Below are positions 11,400 to 23,540 of a stretch of DNA of 64,000 nucleotides, piece after piece. The notes under the pieces are model-generated. The model was not told the origin of the DNA. It made no database searches and saw only the letters and a program-made list of their open reading frames with translations. Position 1 is the first letter of the stretch. Each line of letters opens with the position of its first letter. The stretch is from Lumnitzera littorea. Lineage: Eukaryota > Streptophyta > Magnoliopsida > Myrtales > Combretaceae. Made by a program: the position numbers and the translations under genes. The stretch lies in NCBI GenBank assembly GCA_024138015.1, contig JAMXBB010000009.1:8675661-8739660 (forward strand), given 5' to 3'.

Positions 11400-13990
11400 T
11401 TTTTAAATTAGTGGCTGGGGCTTCTTCAGCAACCGGGGTCTCAGAGCAGGCAACTTCCTTGGCATGAGCTTCATTGTCACCTTAATTCATACTCTTGGCA
11501 CCTATCTCGTCGCCTTCATCTTCGTTGACACTACTAACTTTGTTGTCGACGTTAGCAAAGTCAAGACAGAAGAGATTGTAATCAGGATAAAACTTCAAGA
11601 CCTCTTCTCTTGTCGCTTAGACCCCCTCCAATAACTTCTTCCGTAGAAGCCTCTTATATTGCTGATTGGGAGTAACTATATCGAGAGCCTCTTCAACTGA
11701 TGGTCCTCTCCTCATAGTCTCCATATTCTCCTCCAACTCGGCCACATGGCTTTATAAGTTTGAATTGTTGGTCTATAACTCCTTTATCTGCATCTTGAGC
11801 TTATCCTCATCCTCGCTCATCATGCAAATAGTTCAGCCCAAGCCCTAGCACTCTTCTTTCTTCTTTTGCAGCTCCTCTTTCAAGCCTTCAAACTTTTTGC
11901 ATTGCTCTTCCATTTTAGCCTTCAGGCTAGAGATTTCATTGACGGTAAGGTCATGTCCCAACTTCTCGTCAGTAAGTTCTTCTTGGAGCTTTCTCGCTAC
12001 CATCTTCGCCTTTATCCTCACATTCTCGGCAACTACAATTTAGGCTTTCGATGCATTACATGCATCCTCAACTCTCTACAACAAATTCATTCAACATAAT
12101 CAAGAATGAATGGGAATAACACATGGATACAACTGAAGATATTACCTTCTTTGCCTCTTTGTCGGCTTCATCCAAAGCTATTAGAATGTGGTTACTCATC
12201 TAGAAAAGGGAATGTGTCAGTAACCCGAATGAATTCGATAATTAAAAGCGATGGTTATGGATACTTACATCATACAATTTGGCTACAATATGGGCCTTAT
12301 TATAACCACCAACCCTGTCGACATCCTTCTTGCCAATATCTCTGTCTTTCGGAAGAATAATCCCTTCCATTAAAGCTAAAGATTTCATCCTGTCTTCTAG
12401 GGCCAAGTCAGTATCCAAAATTCAGTGACTCTAATAAGGGACGAAATACTCACCGACCCTATTGTTGGGGATGAATTCGACACTATTGATGCCAAGAGCT
12501 TTTGATCACATTATCTCCTTCGCCTTTTCGTCTAAGCCCTTAACTTTTTTAATAGGTAGTTGGCCGGCTAATTCCTTCCTCGGTCTTTTATCAGCACTAA
12601 GCACTGCCTCAATTGCCAGTGATGACCCTTTTACGATAGTAACTATTTGATACTCTTCGTCGGGATGTGTCTCTTGACGTTCATCATCCCTCAGCTCAAT
12701 AGAAGTTTGAATAATCTCGACCGAAGGCTCCTCAGAACAAACCTTAGTCAGCAGTGTCTTCCTACTCTCCTTCTTCCTCTCAGTAGGATAAGACGTCTTC
12801 TGTATAGCCGCTTGCTTCACTGTAGCCTCCCTTGCTAGTTTCTTTGCAATAGCAGGCCGAGTAGTAGCTGATAAGAGGGCGATCTGCTAAGGTGATCGCC
12901 TTCTTATCAGCCTTGGATTTTTTAGCCTTAGCTTGAGCTAGTAGCTTGGCTGGATTCACCTCACCAATACCTATATCTACGATACAAGTAAACAAATTAA
13001 TATAAACATGAGAAAAAGATGAACTTACATTTTCCGTACTGAGCAAGGCTCAAAGGCTACTATTCTTTCCCCAAGTCTTAAGAACAACTTTTATCTTGTG
13101 GCTATACTTGGTACAGCGGTAACTCATTAGCATACCTTCTTTTTCAAAAAAAATTGGGTCTCCATTTTCATAACACCATATAATTCTCTCAGCGTCCCAA
13201 AAGAACATTTTATTCCTCCTCCTTACTTGAATTTTCTTCGCTGTTGTTGCATCATTCAGCATTAGATCTATATCTTTTGTATATATCAACTCAATCCATT
13301 AGGTTTAGAAGTCCAAGTCCTCATTAGACACTATTGACATGAACTTGTCTTTCCACTTGTGAATCTTGGATTCTAATCCATCCATAAACTTATGCCCGTA
13401 CCTCACAATAACAAAGTACTACCCGTCAAGCTTCCTCCGAATAGTGAAGAAAAACCGACACAGTTAAGGCGTAGCCCTTAGTTCAACTTCTTCACAAACT
13501 ATCTCAAAAGCCGCCAAAAGCCGGTATGTGTTAGGTGAGAACATACTTGACATGACTCTGAAGTAGTTAAAGAATCCCTTAACAAAAGCTGAAAAAGGGA
13601 AGAATAACCCAAAATCCAAATATTTTAGGTATATATGGAACTCGTGCACCCTTAGGAAGCATACAATTCCCCCATCTCTCCGCTTCCTCAAGTTCCATGT
13701 TCCAAGAAGGTCTTGCCAGTACTAATTGTATTTTGTGACAAGAACTCTGTTTACGAAACTAGCAATTCCACCTGGAGAGTTACGATAATAGGCTATTTTA
13801 TTGTACAAATATCTTGCTAAGGACCTCCCTTCCTTATCTTCAAGATAATTATCTACAGGAAGTTCGTTAATCCGAGAAAGTTTATCCACCTTACCTCCAT
13901 ACTATCGGCCGGACTAGTCAAAGAACATATCGCCTCGCTCCTTACTTGGGAGGGAAAAGTGGCCTCAATTTCCATTGCCTCGGAATTGGA
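11400..13990 (-). pseudogene. Antisense ORF of the Tat element (Transposase_28-like head, coiled-coil tail)
   Basis: Read on the minus strand, the region is protein-like through most of 2.6 kb, in shifting frames. At 13,691-13,464 it gives FHIYLKYLDFGLFFPF and FFNYFRVMSSMFSPNTYRLL. These match the 'putative gypsy type transposon' domain I know as PF04195 (PF-x-x-x-VL-x-x-x-x-x-x-x-QLxPNxW-like). Next is RRNKMFFWDAERI (about 13,230-13,190), then a Lys/Ala-rich hinge (AKAKKSKADKKA), a 12,820-12,506 ORF, and a coiled coil near 11,910-11,690 (KMEEQCKKFEGLKEELQKKK, then HVAELEENMETMRRGPSVEE). It ends in an acidic tail (EAHAKEVACSETPVAEEAPA) near 11,430. An antisense gene at this place is known in some Tat elements such as maize Grande. 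Its function is not established. Several stops and shifts make this copy dead. Confidence 0.65.
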
Positions 13991-14500
13991 TAGGATAAGT
14001 CAACAAGCAACGTTGCGAACCATACCTAAATGGTTGTACGAAATGAAATAACATAAGTAAAAGAATGTGAGGTTAAAGATGAGAAAGCGAATGAAAGTTT
14101 AAGATGCGACCAGAGAAATGAAATCTAATTATGAATAGTACCTCTGTCCTCGTAACTGCAAGTCTGCTTCTAACAGTAATAATACATTGATTTGGTAATG
14201 GTACGAATTGCTAACGCATGTTTCGTGATAGAAATCTGACAGCTGGCAACTTTCTAATAGTTATTAGGCCTGCAGCAAAATGATGACCTAGGCAACAAAT
14301 GTCATGCCTCCAATTTCTTGGTTTCTTGAACAGGTGGGAGTTTAGCAATTGCAACCTTTCAACTGGGGTATGATCTATCCCATTTCCTATGTTGCTCGAC
14401 ATCAATCTAAAGGATAAGTCCTCCACTCTACCTCTAGTGTAATATATATACGTCACTCCCTTTATCGACTACTCGAACACAAGAGTTGGAGGGTAAATAT

Positions 14501-15009
14501 TGATAGTCAGTTTTCGCTCATCTAACACACTTGTTCATTCGACTACCGATATGCCAAATATTTGAATCTCCCAGCATACCTCTGGAAAGATGATACACGG
14601 CATTTCTACCGAGTATCTTAAATTCGTTCCTGGTTTGAATTCAAGCCCATGACATGAACCATTATCATAAGTACGATTATATTGCATAATCGCCTACTCT
14701 CCCTATATATCAGGAGAGATGTCAAATCAAGAAGCTTCCACGTGTCTTAACAGTTACTCTGACAATTGCCTTAAACATTATAGCCACTTATAAATATGGG
14801 AAAGAAACTTCGTAAGAGTTCTCTAATACTTTACTCACATACTTTTTATACAAAGTCACCTTACTAACTTAAGTATCGAAGTAACCGCACTGGATTAACC
14901 ATACCAAACTAACCGCACCAGACTAACCACACTTGACTGGCCCTAGTACCAAGCATTTTATTCTCTTTTACAAGATTTTCCTTGATCCCAAAATTCACCA
15001 ACAACATGT
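14501..15009 (+). repeat. 3' LTR of the Tat element
   Basis: It starts TGATAGTCAG after a purine-rich tract (aagagttggaggg, 14,481-14,493) that serves as the candidate second-strand primer. The TATA box tataaatat is at 14,789. It carries a small local triplication of a cgcacYRgactaacc-type motif near 14,885-14,940 that the 5' LTR lacks. The homologous end is CACCAACA at 15,003. The six bases acatgt separate that from the agtat target duplication, so the exact end is uncertain by a few bases. Confidence 0.85.
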
Positions 15010-15014
15010 AGTAT

Positions 15015-15946
15015 CATCTTTGAATTTCGACTATTGCATCATATTCATATCAAGAAATCTTACTCCAATAGAATACAAAGTTAAAGGACTACTGAATGTG
15101 TATTGCATTATTCTGAATTTTTTTTTGTAAAACATGTTAAAGAAAATTACTTAATATGTTTAGCATGATTTTGAATCCATACAATTCATGTTATGTTTAC
15201 TTTCATTTGATAAATTGTGCTTTCTATACTAATTCTAGCAAAGCAAGGTTTTGTATCAAGAAGCTATATATTTTGATATCTTTGGTCTTGGTAATTATAT
15301 GTAATCTCTCTTCCTAGGATATTTAAGAATCACGATCAACGTAAAGTTTAGTTAAAAGGATGTGTATGGGGTGATCTTCGACTTTTGGCATAGCAATTGG
15401 AATGTTGTTTTTTTTTTTAGGTTTTTTTTATATTTTCCCTTTCTCGTTCTTGCATATTATGGCAATGTTAGCAAAGTTCAGATTGAAAATGTTATACTCA
15501 TCACTTTGCTTTGCCACTACCATCTGATATTGATTTGGATGAACTCCTGCAAAACGGATAACGTCTAGTCTTTGGATATTTCCTTCGTAGTGTTGGCAAA
15601 GTTAAGTTCAGTATGCCCTTAGACCCTATGATCACATCTTTACATTTCAATTAAAAAAATGAGGATGTAGTGTATTGTCCATTAGTGAAATTCATCTAAT
15701 TGATACCAGAAGCCAATCCAGCTAAGTATGATGAGCTTAATACATGATCCAAATGATACTAGGACTTGATATCTAATCAACTTGCCTAGTTTATGCTATA
15801 CTTTTGATATAAATCTTTTGAACCTTAAATTCCAATCTTGAATTTGAATTTATTTTCTTAGATATAAAGTTTTATTTACAAATTATTTCATTTAAGAGCA
15901 AGCATATTATGAAACTTAGATAGATTTTCACTTTTATGTTATTTTC
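15015..15946. other. Flank of the retrotransposon, no gene recognised
   Basis: AT-rich sequence with short ORFs of no recognisable family. It continues the host sequence interrupted at 4,853. A run of T lies at 15,407-15,430. I see no reliable exon, RNA gene or repeat here. Confidence 0.4.
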
Positions 15947-17104
15947 ATGATGAATCATACAAGTAATGAAACTACAATACAACAACAACATATTAATGTA
16001 GGTGATGAATCTGAAATCAATGGGTCAAATGCTAATATGGAGTTAGGCTCTTCTCAATCAGAGGAACCTCTAGGTAAGAAGGCTTGAGCTAACACTTCTA
16101 AAGTTTGGGTAAATTTACAAAAATAGGGATTAGGAAAGATGGTAAAGAGAGAGCAAAATGTAAGGGTGTAAAGCTTAATATGTGATTGGTGGACATAAGA
16201 TAGGGACATCATCCTTAATTCATCATCTTCTAAAATATCGTTTGAGTAAAGCTCCTAGTTATCATGACATAGGTGATATGATTAATTTATCACCATGAGA
16301 AGTCAAGATCAAGAAAACTAGATGCAAAAGTTGCTCGTGAGACTATGGCAATGGCTATCATTGCACATGATCTCCCATTTTCATTTGTTGAGTATAAGTA
16401 TATCACATAATATATAAGGTCGTATAATCCTGATTATATGCCCATTTCTAAAAAAACCGTTACATCAAATGTTTGGAATTTAGATATAGCTCAGAAGGAG
16501 AATTTCAAACAAATTTTGCAAAACATTCATGGTAGACTTTGTTTGACCTTTGATGCATGGACTGTAGGTACAAGTGAAGGTTATATTTGTGTAATTGGTC
16601 ATTTTGTGGGTAACAAATGGAAACTCAATAGTAAAATTCTTTCTTTCTATAAAATGCCCCCCTCCTCATTCAAGTTTTGAACTATCAAAAAAAGTGTTTG
16701 AATTTTTTAAAGATTGAGGCATAGAAGAAACAGGTTTCTCTCTTACATTGGATAATGCATCTACGAATGACTACATGTAAGATTACTTGAACGAGACTTA
16801 ACTTACAAACTAGCTTGTTATATGATGGTGAATTTTTCCATATCAGACATTATGCTCATATTCTTCATTTGATTATCAAAGAGAGGTTGACGTTAGCTAG
16901 TCAAGCTTTGCATAACATAAGGGAGAGTGTGAAGTACACTAAAGGGTCAAAGAGTAGGATGAATCATTTTTGAGGTTGCATTAAACAAGTTAGAAACATT
17001 GATACTAGTGTTAGTTTACATTTGGATGTAGCTACTAGATGGAATTCCGCTTATATGATGCTTAATAGTGCATTGAAATATCATTGTGCCTTTTCTTTCC
17101 TTTA
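15947..17104 (+). pseudogene. hAT-family transposase remnant (BED finger, RICESLEEPER-like), 3' truncated
   Basis: The ATG at 15,947 gives an acidic, Gln/Asn-rich N-terminus (ETTIQQQHINVGDESEINGS) ending at a TGA near 16,086. A BED finger is visible at 16,120-16,250, partly out of frame (AKCKG...GTSS-type). Then come AKVARETMAMAIIAHDLPFS and FVEYKYIT (about 16,330-16,410) and a clean 80-codon stretch at 16,438-16,680. That stretch contains NIHGRLCLTFDAWTVGTSEG, YICVIGHFVGNKWKL and KILSFYKMPP. FSLTLDNASTNDY follows at about 16,737. Later pieces (HIRESVKY-like, then LDVATRWNSAYMML at about 17,022) reach 17,100, where homology ends before the dimerisation domain. The order is that of plant hAT transposases. 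Stops and frameshifts make it non-functional. Confidence 0.85.
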
Positions 17105-20100
17105 ACTAACAACTCGTTTGCTTCACTGAATTGAATAAGGTGGAATGCAATTCGTATTACTATGTAATAGAATAAAGCTATAATTTTGCCTATAATATTT
17201 ATTACCTTGTTCACATGGATGTAATTGAATTGAGATGAGATTAATTTGTTTAGTTTACTAGAATTGATAAATGAATAAAGCCTGAATATGTAATCAAAAC
17301 CTAAAATTACCCTTATGTATTCATAAGATAATTATTAAAGAGAAAGAAAACAAAATAGCTCTTTCCCATTGTAACCTAAATTGAAAACGTCGTACAAACC
17401 CTAACCCAAATTGAGAAAGTCATCTCCAAACTTGAAACCCTAATTCAAAATTAAGAACATAATCTCCAATAACCTAATCTCTCCATCATATGCCCCTCTC
17501 ATAATTTTCAGGTATATATATATATATATACTTGAAAATATATATATGACTAAAAAATAAAAAATGAATATTAATAATTTGATGTTTTCTATGTGTTTCA
17601 ATTCTTCTTACTCTGTCAGTCTATTTTTTTTTTTTTTTCGATTTCTATTCTTCTTATGAGTGGTACTTTGCTTTTCTTATATCATATGTTTATATTACAT
17701 ATATAAGAATAAGGAAAACATTATTTCTAACATCATTATTTTCCCCTAATTACTCTTCAAGTGCAAATTTCATTAATATAGATAAGGATGTTAATGAATA
17801 TGAAGTTTTGGTGCTATAGGAGATTTTTGTGTAAGTGATCCTATATCATGTCTTGTTAGAGAAAGAATGAAGCATTATTAAAGAAAGAATGTCAGGAAGA
17901 TAATAGCAAAAAGCATGATGCATGCCCAGGGTCAATACAATAGTTAAGATTGGATCAAATGTAGGGAAATGATCTCTCGACGAGTTTCGTATCTATTGTC
18001 AGTGCTTAACATTATAATGGTCATATATTATATTGTATATGGTAGAATCAACAAATATAAAGTAGAAAGATATTACTATTGGCAGTGGTCACTATTGGAG
18101 AAAAATAAGATGTTTATTTCCCACTTTATAAAATGACCAAATTGGGAATGCACGTTGTACCTATTGTTGTAATGAGAAGCTTTTTATTAATAATATCTTT
18201 GTTTCATTTTATTGTATTTTTTTCCCCCTTTTATAATGTTAGTTTATCCCAATGAGCATCTTGCAAATAATTCCATTAGGAACAATTTATGAAGATACTC
18301 CAAAATCACATACCTCCCTTTTGTATCTTAAATATCTCATATGGAAAGCAAAGAAGGGAAAGAAAAATGTTCTAGATGTTGATGCAGGTACTAAAAAGGA
18401 AGTTAAATGTTATGTACAATCTTAATATGATTGGCTCTTATATAGGTTGATGTAGGTAATCAAAAGAAAACATTATATAGGCTGAAGTTTCTTATGAAAA
18501 ACTGATTTTTAATGGCAGGGGTTTAAGAATTGTTCTGTGTACCAACATATTAACTAATAACTCATAGAATCACATTAACCAAGTGATGATATTGAAACAC
18601 CTTATTTCATTGGATCTTGTACATTCAAAACACCTTATTATACCTTATACAAGATGTTTTTCCTAGAAAAATTATATTATAATCATTAACCAAAAGCATA
18701 TCATAGTATCTTCAACCTAATACAAATTATAATAGCAAATTCCTATATCTTCGCTCAGTAATTATAACAGCAAATTGCTATCAAAATCTGCACTACAATA
18801 ATCTATTTCCATTACATCCTCATCCAGTAATCATAACAAGAAAACAAACATATTTTTCTATAGTTATATAACTACTATGATTGGTTCATGTAATGAGGAT
18901 AATCTTGGCAATAAAAATTGTGAAGTCATGTGTTCCCTATTTTTGCAATTGGTTTTATTATTAGAATCCAATTATCTGTTGCTGTTTAATTCGAGTAACG
19001 GCTACCATAATTCGTATAGTTGATACAATTAAGAAGAAGCTGCAATCATATGCTATTTTGGCAATGAATGATTCGTATAGTTTAAAAAAGGCAATAGTTC
19101 TTCATTTTAGGTTACCATAAATCTGCTATTTTGGCATTGATCTACTATTTTGGCATTAATTCATGTTGTTTAAAGAATTGCAATATGCAGATTTAGCAAT
19201 TTGGCATATCCTTGCTATATTTTGAATGTCCGATTTGTAATATCCCCTACAAGAGATGATCATATTTGAAGCAAATGTAATATCCCCTACATTACAGTAT
19301 AAGATATGGACACATTTATAGCAACCCATGTTACTATATTTGCAATATCCCCTACTATAACTTAAGAAAAATCTTTTGGTGGTTTATTGTTTTTTTGTTG
19401 AAAAACTCTTTTGATAGTTAAAGTAATATATTTTACACTGTAACTATCTACTTTTACCAACTTTAAAATATACTGATTTTAATAATTTTTTTTATAAACT
19501 CATATATATTATTCAGTCTCAATATCAACTTTTAAATATAAGTAATAATATATATTCAATTTTATTTTATATTTTAATTAGAGAAAATACTTAAATTTAA
19601 TTTATAAAAAATTTTCTTTTTTAATTTTTTTAGCTTCCAAGTTGAAGGTCGTAACTAACAAGTTGAATCGCCAGTTCCTTCAACTTGAACTTAGACCAAC
19701 CGGTTTGATAGGTCCAATATATTGAACCACACTAACTCGCCAAACCTAGTGAGTCAAGTCAAGGTTCAAGCCCGTGACTCATGGATCCGAGTCGATTCAG
19801 TGAACCACTAGGCCAATTCCAGTCCAATTCACAGATCGAACCCAACCGTTCCCTAAGTCTAGTTCAATCATGATGTGGGATAGCTTCTTGAGTGTGTATG
19901 GTAAATACGTAGAGAGGAGATGCCGTCAAAGGCACAAAAAGGTAAATTAATCCCGATACTAATGGAAGGATGCATTTTTTGCATGCTGCTTTGTTTTTGT
20001 GAAGCAAAACCCTGTACATTTGCAATTGTTGCCTAAATACATAACAAAAGGAATCATGTGAACAAGGAAATATCTATTTAGGGTAAAGCCATTCTTTGGC

Positions 20101-20650
20101 AATATGCTTCTAAATATAAAATGTTTAACTTATTTCATATTTTTAAACTCTCAAACCCTCCTAGACTTAACTTTATAATTCTAATGAATTCTAGAAGTGT
20201 TAGCCAATAAATGAGGGAATGAAATTTACAACCCTGCTATGGAAACAAACTGTAGATGCATAGTAAAGCATGGATTCAAGCTGGAAATTGGGAGACAATG
20301 TTTTTAGTTTTTCATAAATTTTTAATGTCACCATTACACTATATTTATAGTGAATATAGTTAGTTAAATAGAATATTTCCTAATATTATGTAATCTTTTC
20401 TCTATGCTAACGTGTCCTGTAAACATGTGCTTCTAATGATACAACACATCCTTATCTAATATATTCTATTGTCTATTATATTTCTAAGGTAATAATATTT
20501 TAGATAGCCCATTATTAACGTGGCCTAATCCAAGCCTTAATCCTTAGCCTTGTAATTGCTCTCAATGTTAACTCCAGATAACAAAATAGATTCAAGTCCA
20601 AAGGTATCTCGATCTCTTTTGTCTCCAAACAACACAAACTGTACATCATC
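17105..20650. other. Unassigned AT-rich stretch with repeat-like patches
   Basis: No gene is supported. There is an (AT)n run at 17,514-17,530 and a T-run near 17,625. The phrase aatatcccctac occurs three times at about 19,240, 19,280 and 19,349, each within a related neighbourhood. This suggests a small diverged tandem or element end. At 19,635-19,860 the base composition shifts to C/G-richer sequence with accaaccggtt- and gaaccacac-type motifs, often seen in plant non-autonomous elements. I could not define termini. Confidence 0.3.
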
Positions 20651-21166
20651 TTACCTATGGTGGAATTTGCTTACAATTGAACGATACATAGCACCACCAA
20701 ACAAATACCCTTTGAAGTCTTTTATGGTTTCAACCAAGAGTTACCCCTTGATTATGCCTTAGCACCTATGCTCAAGCAAGAAGACCTTGATGCAAGAGCC
20801 CAAGCCCAATCCTTTCAACAAATCTATTAGAAGGTTACTAGATAAATTGATCAAGTTACCAAGAAGTTGATAGAGAAGCGTAAATGAAGGAAGGCAATAC
20901 AGTTTTAGCCCGATGACTTAGTTTAGTTGCACTTAAGCAAAGAAAGGTTTCCGTGCAAGAGGAAAAGCAAGTTGTCTATCAATGCCGAAGGTACTTTTAG
21001 GATACTCTAAAATATCAATGATAATGCCAACCAACTGAAACTACCTGAAGACTATGGAGTTTCTCATACCTTCAATGTTGCCGACCTTTGCTCCTACTGA
21101 CCCAAAGAAGAACAAAATGAAGTTTAGTCAGATTTGATCTCAAATCCAAATCAACTCAAGGGAGCA
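20651..21166 (+). pseudogene. Ty3/gypsy integrase C-terminal fragment
   Basis: From 20,651 the frame reads LPMVEFAYN, a stop, then TIHSTTKQIPFEVFYGFNQE. Further on are KERFPCKRKSKL, then INDNANQLKLPEDYGVSHTF and NVADL. These are the end of the integrase core and the GPY/F-type C-terminal module of Ty3/gypsy polyproteins, with several in-frame stops. Everything upstream (gag to integrase core) is missing, so this is a 5'-truncated insertion. The last codons run into the putative 3' LTR at 21,167. Confidence 0.82.
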
Positions 21167-22230
21167 TGATAGAAATCAAGCCACTAGACTACCTACTCAA
21201 GCCCAAGCTTGAGTACTTAAAGATTTGACAAAGCAGATTCTCTCGTTCTAACCTACCATTGAAAAGGCCACGCTAATCTAAATTGCCTACCTACTACCTT
21301 GCTTGAGCTAGACTTTCCCATACCTATCGATTATTTCTAACTACTAATCTAAGGAGTATCTAAGCAATAGCTTCGCTCACCCAATCACCTGCTTAACAGA
21401 CCTAATTCTGAGCTATCTAGAGCATGTCCAAGTTAAGTTCACCTCGAAAGAATATTCAGTTCTATACAGCTAGCCTTGTTTGCTCTTAGCATGGCCCATC
21501 AATGAGAGGATTAGATTAAGAGAAATTCTCTTAAGAAAGTAAAATTAGTATATTCAATAATGGGAAGATGATTCCAACTAGTTATAATGAGTGGCCTTAT
21601 ATACTCCAATCAATCAAGGTTACCATGAATATGAAATGACAAAAGGATAAAATGCTTACAAGAGCCAAATATGGACAACTTAGTTTTCCTTAAAAGCGTA
21701 AAATTAGTAAAAGACAAAAAGAAAGAATGTCAAAGAATCGTCCTTGCATTCTATGTACTAGGATACGTGTCAATTCCTAGCTGGGTACTTCAACAAAAGG
21801 TAACAACAGAATGTCTAAACTATCTATAGGTAGGCCAAATGTTCTAGTCTTCAAACGACTCAATAACCCAATCAAATAGCTAGGGCATGGGAAGAACGAT
21901 ATGGAGGTTAAATAAGCTAACCTAGGTCAAATTGGAGTGGAAGTCTAGGATAGCTCGACACTTGCTTAAAAGAGCTCAAACTCTTCGTAAAGGGGTCATA
22001 AGTAGTCCTTGCCTTAATAGACATCCAGTACTCAGCATAAAAAAAATGAAGTAGGCCTTGGAGTAAGTAAGAATCTTAATCACAAGCTAAAATAAGTCGG
22101 ATGAGGCCATTTAGACCTTTAGCTTAACTATGGGTAATAAGACTCTGAACTTGATTCCTTTTATGTAATAATTATATAATTAGACAGAGTCTTATGATCT
22201 TTAACTTGCAAAGTGGTTGTCATGTGTAGA
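21167..22230 (+). repeat. Putative 3' LTR of the truncated gypsy element
   Basis: It starts TGATAGAAATC directly after the polyprotein end and a short purine tract (caagggagca). A TATA-like cttatatactcc lies at 21,597, suitable for an LTR promoter. The right end is not clear; a perfect 11-bp inverted repeat lies at 22,137-22,195. There is no second LTR copy in the window to test the boundaries. Confidence 0.4.
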
Positions 22231-22504
22231 CACTTGATTTTTACCCTTAGTAGTTATAGTTTTTGTTTTTGTTTTTGTTTTTTTTTTTTCTTTTAAGTAG
22301 GGTCCTAACTCAAAAATAATAAAAATAAAAAACAATAATAATAAAACTTAACAAATGATGAAAATACCAAAAAAAATGAGAAAAGGAAAAATTATAAAGA
22401 TTTTTAGATTTTTTAGGAAGTAAATTATTTTAGGGTCAATTAGTTTTAGTTTTAACTTTAGCTTTAGCTTGGTTTAAGTACAATTTAATTGTACTATAAA
22501 TCAA

Positions 22505-22600
22505 GGTATAAGTCAACGACCTAATGGATAAACATTGGAGCATTAGCATTAGAATAGTTTGAAGTCACGAGTTCAAATCTCACTAGGCACAAATGTGTTT
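22505..22600 (+). repeat. tRNA-like SINE head, candidate
   Basis: An A-box-like gacctaatggata near 22,518 and a B-box-like gagttcaaatctc near 22,569 have roughly tRNA spacing. The following actaggcac resembles tRNA-derived SINE heads. It does not fold as a functional tRNA by eye, and no tail or target duplication was found. Confidence 0.3.
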
Positions 22601-23540
22601 TTTATTTTTGTCTTTTTCATTTTGTGAAAATCGGTTGAGTGTACGAGATTCAAATTTAATTTTAAATCTTATCAAAAGCAACGTGTAATGGAGGGAGGAT
22701 AGTTAAGCGGCTACTGTTGCATGCTACTACAATCGGTTAAGGTCGCTACTGTTACAGTATAGGGGTTTGCTTGGTGCGAGAGAAAGTATAAGCAATGGGG
22801 TTTGAGGTCACATGCCACTATGATGGTGGTTGGTGGTTATTGTGCTGCTATTCGTAGGGGCTTGTACGTTGTTTGCTATCGTAATCGTGGTTAGGAATGA
22901 GAGAGCATCAACTAAGGAAGATGGGTGTGTGGCTATATGGGCATAGAGACATATGCCAAGGTACTGTTAATGATGGGTTTACTACTGTAGCATGGTGTTG
23001 TGTATGCAAGTTTAGAAGGAGTTAGATGCGTCTGTACAGTTGGTGTAAGTGTTGGTCATTGGGTTACATTTATGCAATAAGAATGGTTGATTATTATGGA
23101 TCTCATATGAGAAGGGTAGGGGTTGTTGGCTATGCATGGGCTATTGTGTGAGTGAGAGAGTGGCAGCTACTATGGTCATGTGTGGTCGTATGTTGTAAGT
23201 ATGCATGGATGACGTATGTAGGTTACGTGTCGTTTTATCAAATCCCCCTATCAAAAGATACTTATACATACTTGGATTAAATCTTGATAACATCAAATTG
23301 CAACCATTAGTTTCATAAGATAAACCCTAATAACCACCATAATTTGATCTAATTTTTTACATATTTAATGTAAATCCTTTAAGGTAAAATGAATCTTAAT
23401 GAAGTAATAACTTGATTTACATTAATCTTTGATTTGTTGAAATCAAATTGAATTCAATAAAGAGAAAATTGAATCTCTTTCTCTATCTTACGTACTGTTT
23501 GTAGTCTTAGAGAAGATAATTTCATATGAACATCACATGG
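22600..23540. other. Unassigned stretch before the chromovirus
   Basis: A GC-richer, GT-rich patch at 22,690-23,230 (many ctactg, ggtt and tatgca motifs) has no open frame. It is followed by AT-rich sequence to the LTR at 23,541. I recognise nothing in it. Confidence 0.3.

Larger units (their letters stand above)
4854..15009 (+). mobile_element. Ty3/gypsy LTR retrotransposon, Tat lineage, about 10.2 kb, inactive
   Basis: Two diverged LTRs bracket gag, protease, RT, RNase H and integrase in Ty3/gypsy order. An additional long antisense ORF and a tandem array lie between integrase and the 3' LTR. That layout, the NNEAKHEALIAEL-type second RNase H and the TTTGGCG-type primer site are characteristic of the plant Tat (Retand/Ogre-like) group. 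The pre-insertion site can be read: ...cactttcatagtat at the left joins agtatcatctttg at the right, giving a 5-bp target duplication (agtat, 4,849-4,853 and 15,010-15,014). Every ORF carries stops or frameshifts and catalytic residues are changed, so it cannot be autonomous. Confidence 0.9.

Noticed and set aside
11666..12838. Series of plus-strand ORFs in the Tat element
   Set aside because: They overlap the minus-strand coiled-coil ORF, whose translation is far more protein-like; the plus frames are shadows.
22505..22600. Functional tRNA gene
   Set aside because: Only box-like motifs are present; no cloverleaf with paired acceptor and anticodon stems could be drawn.
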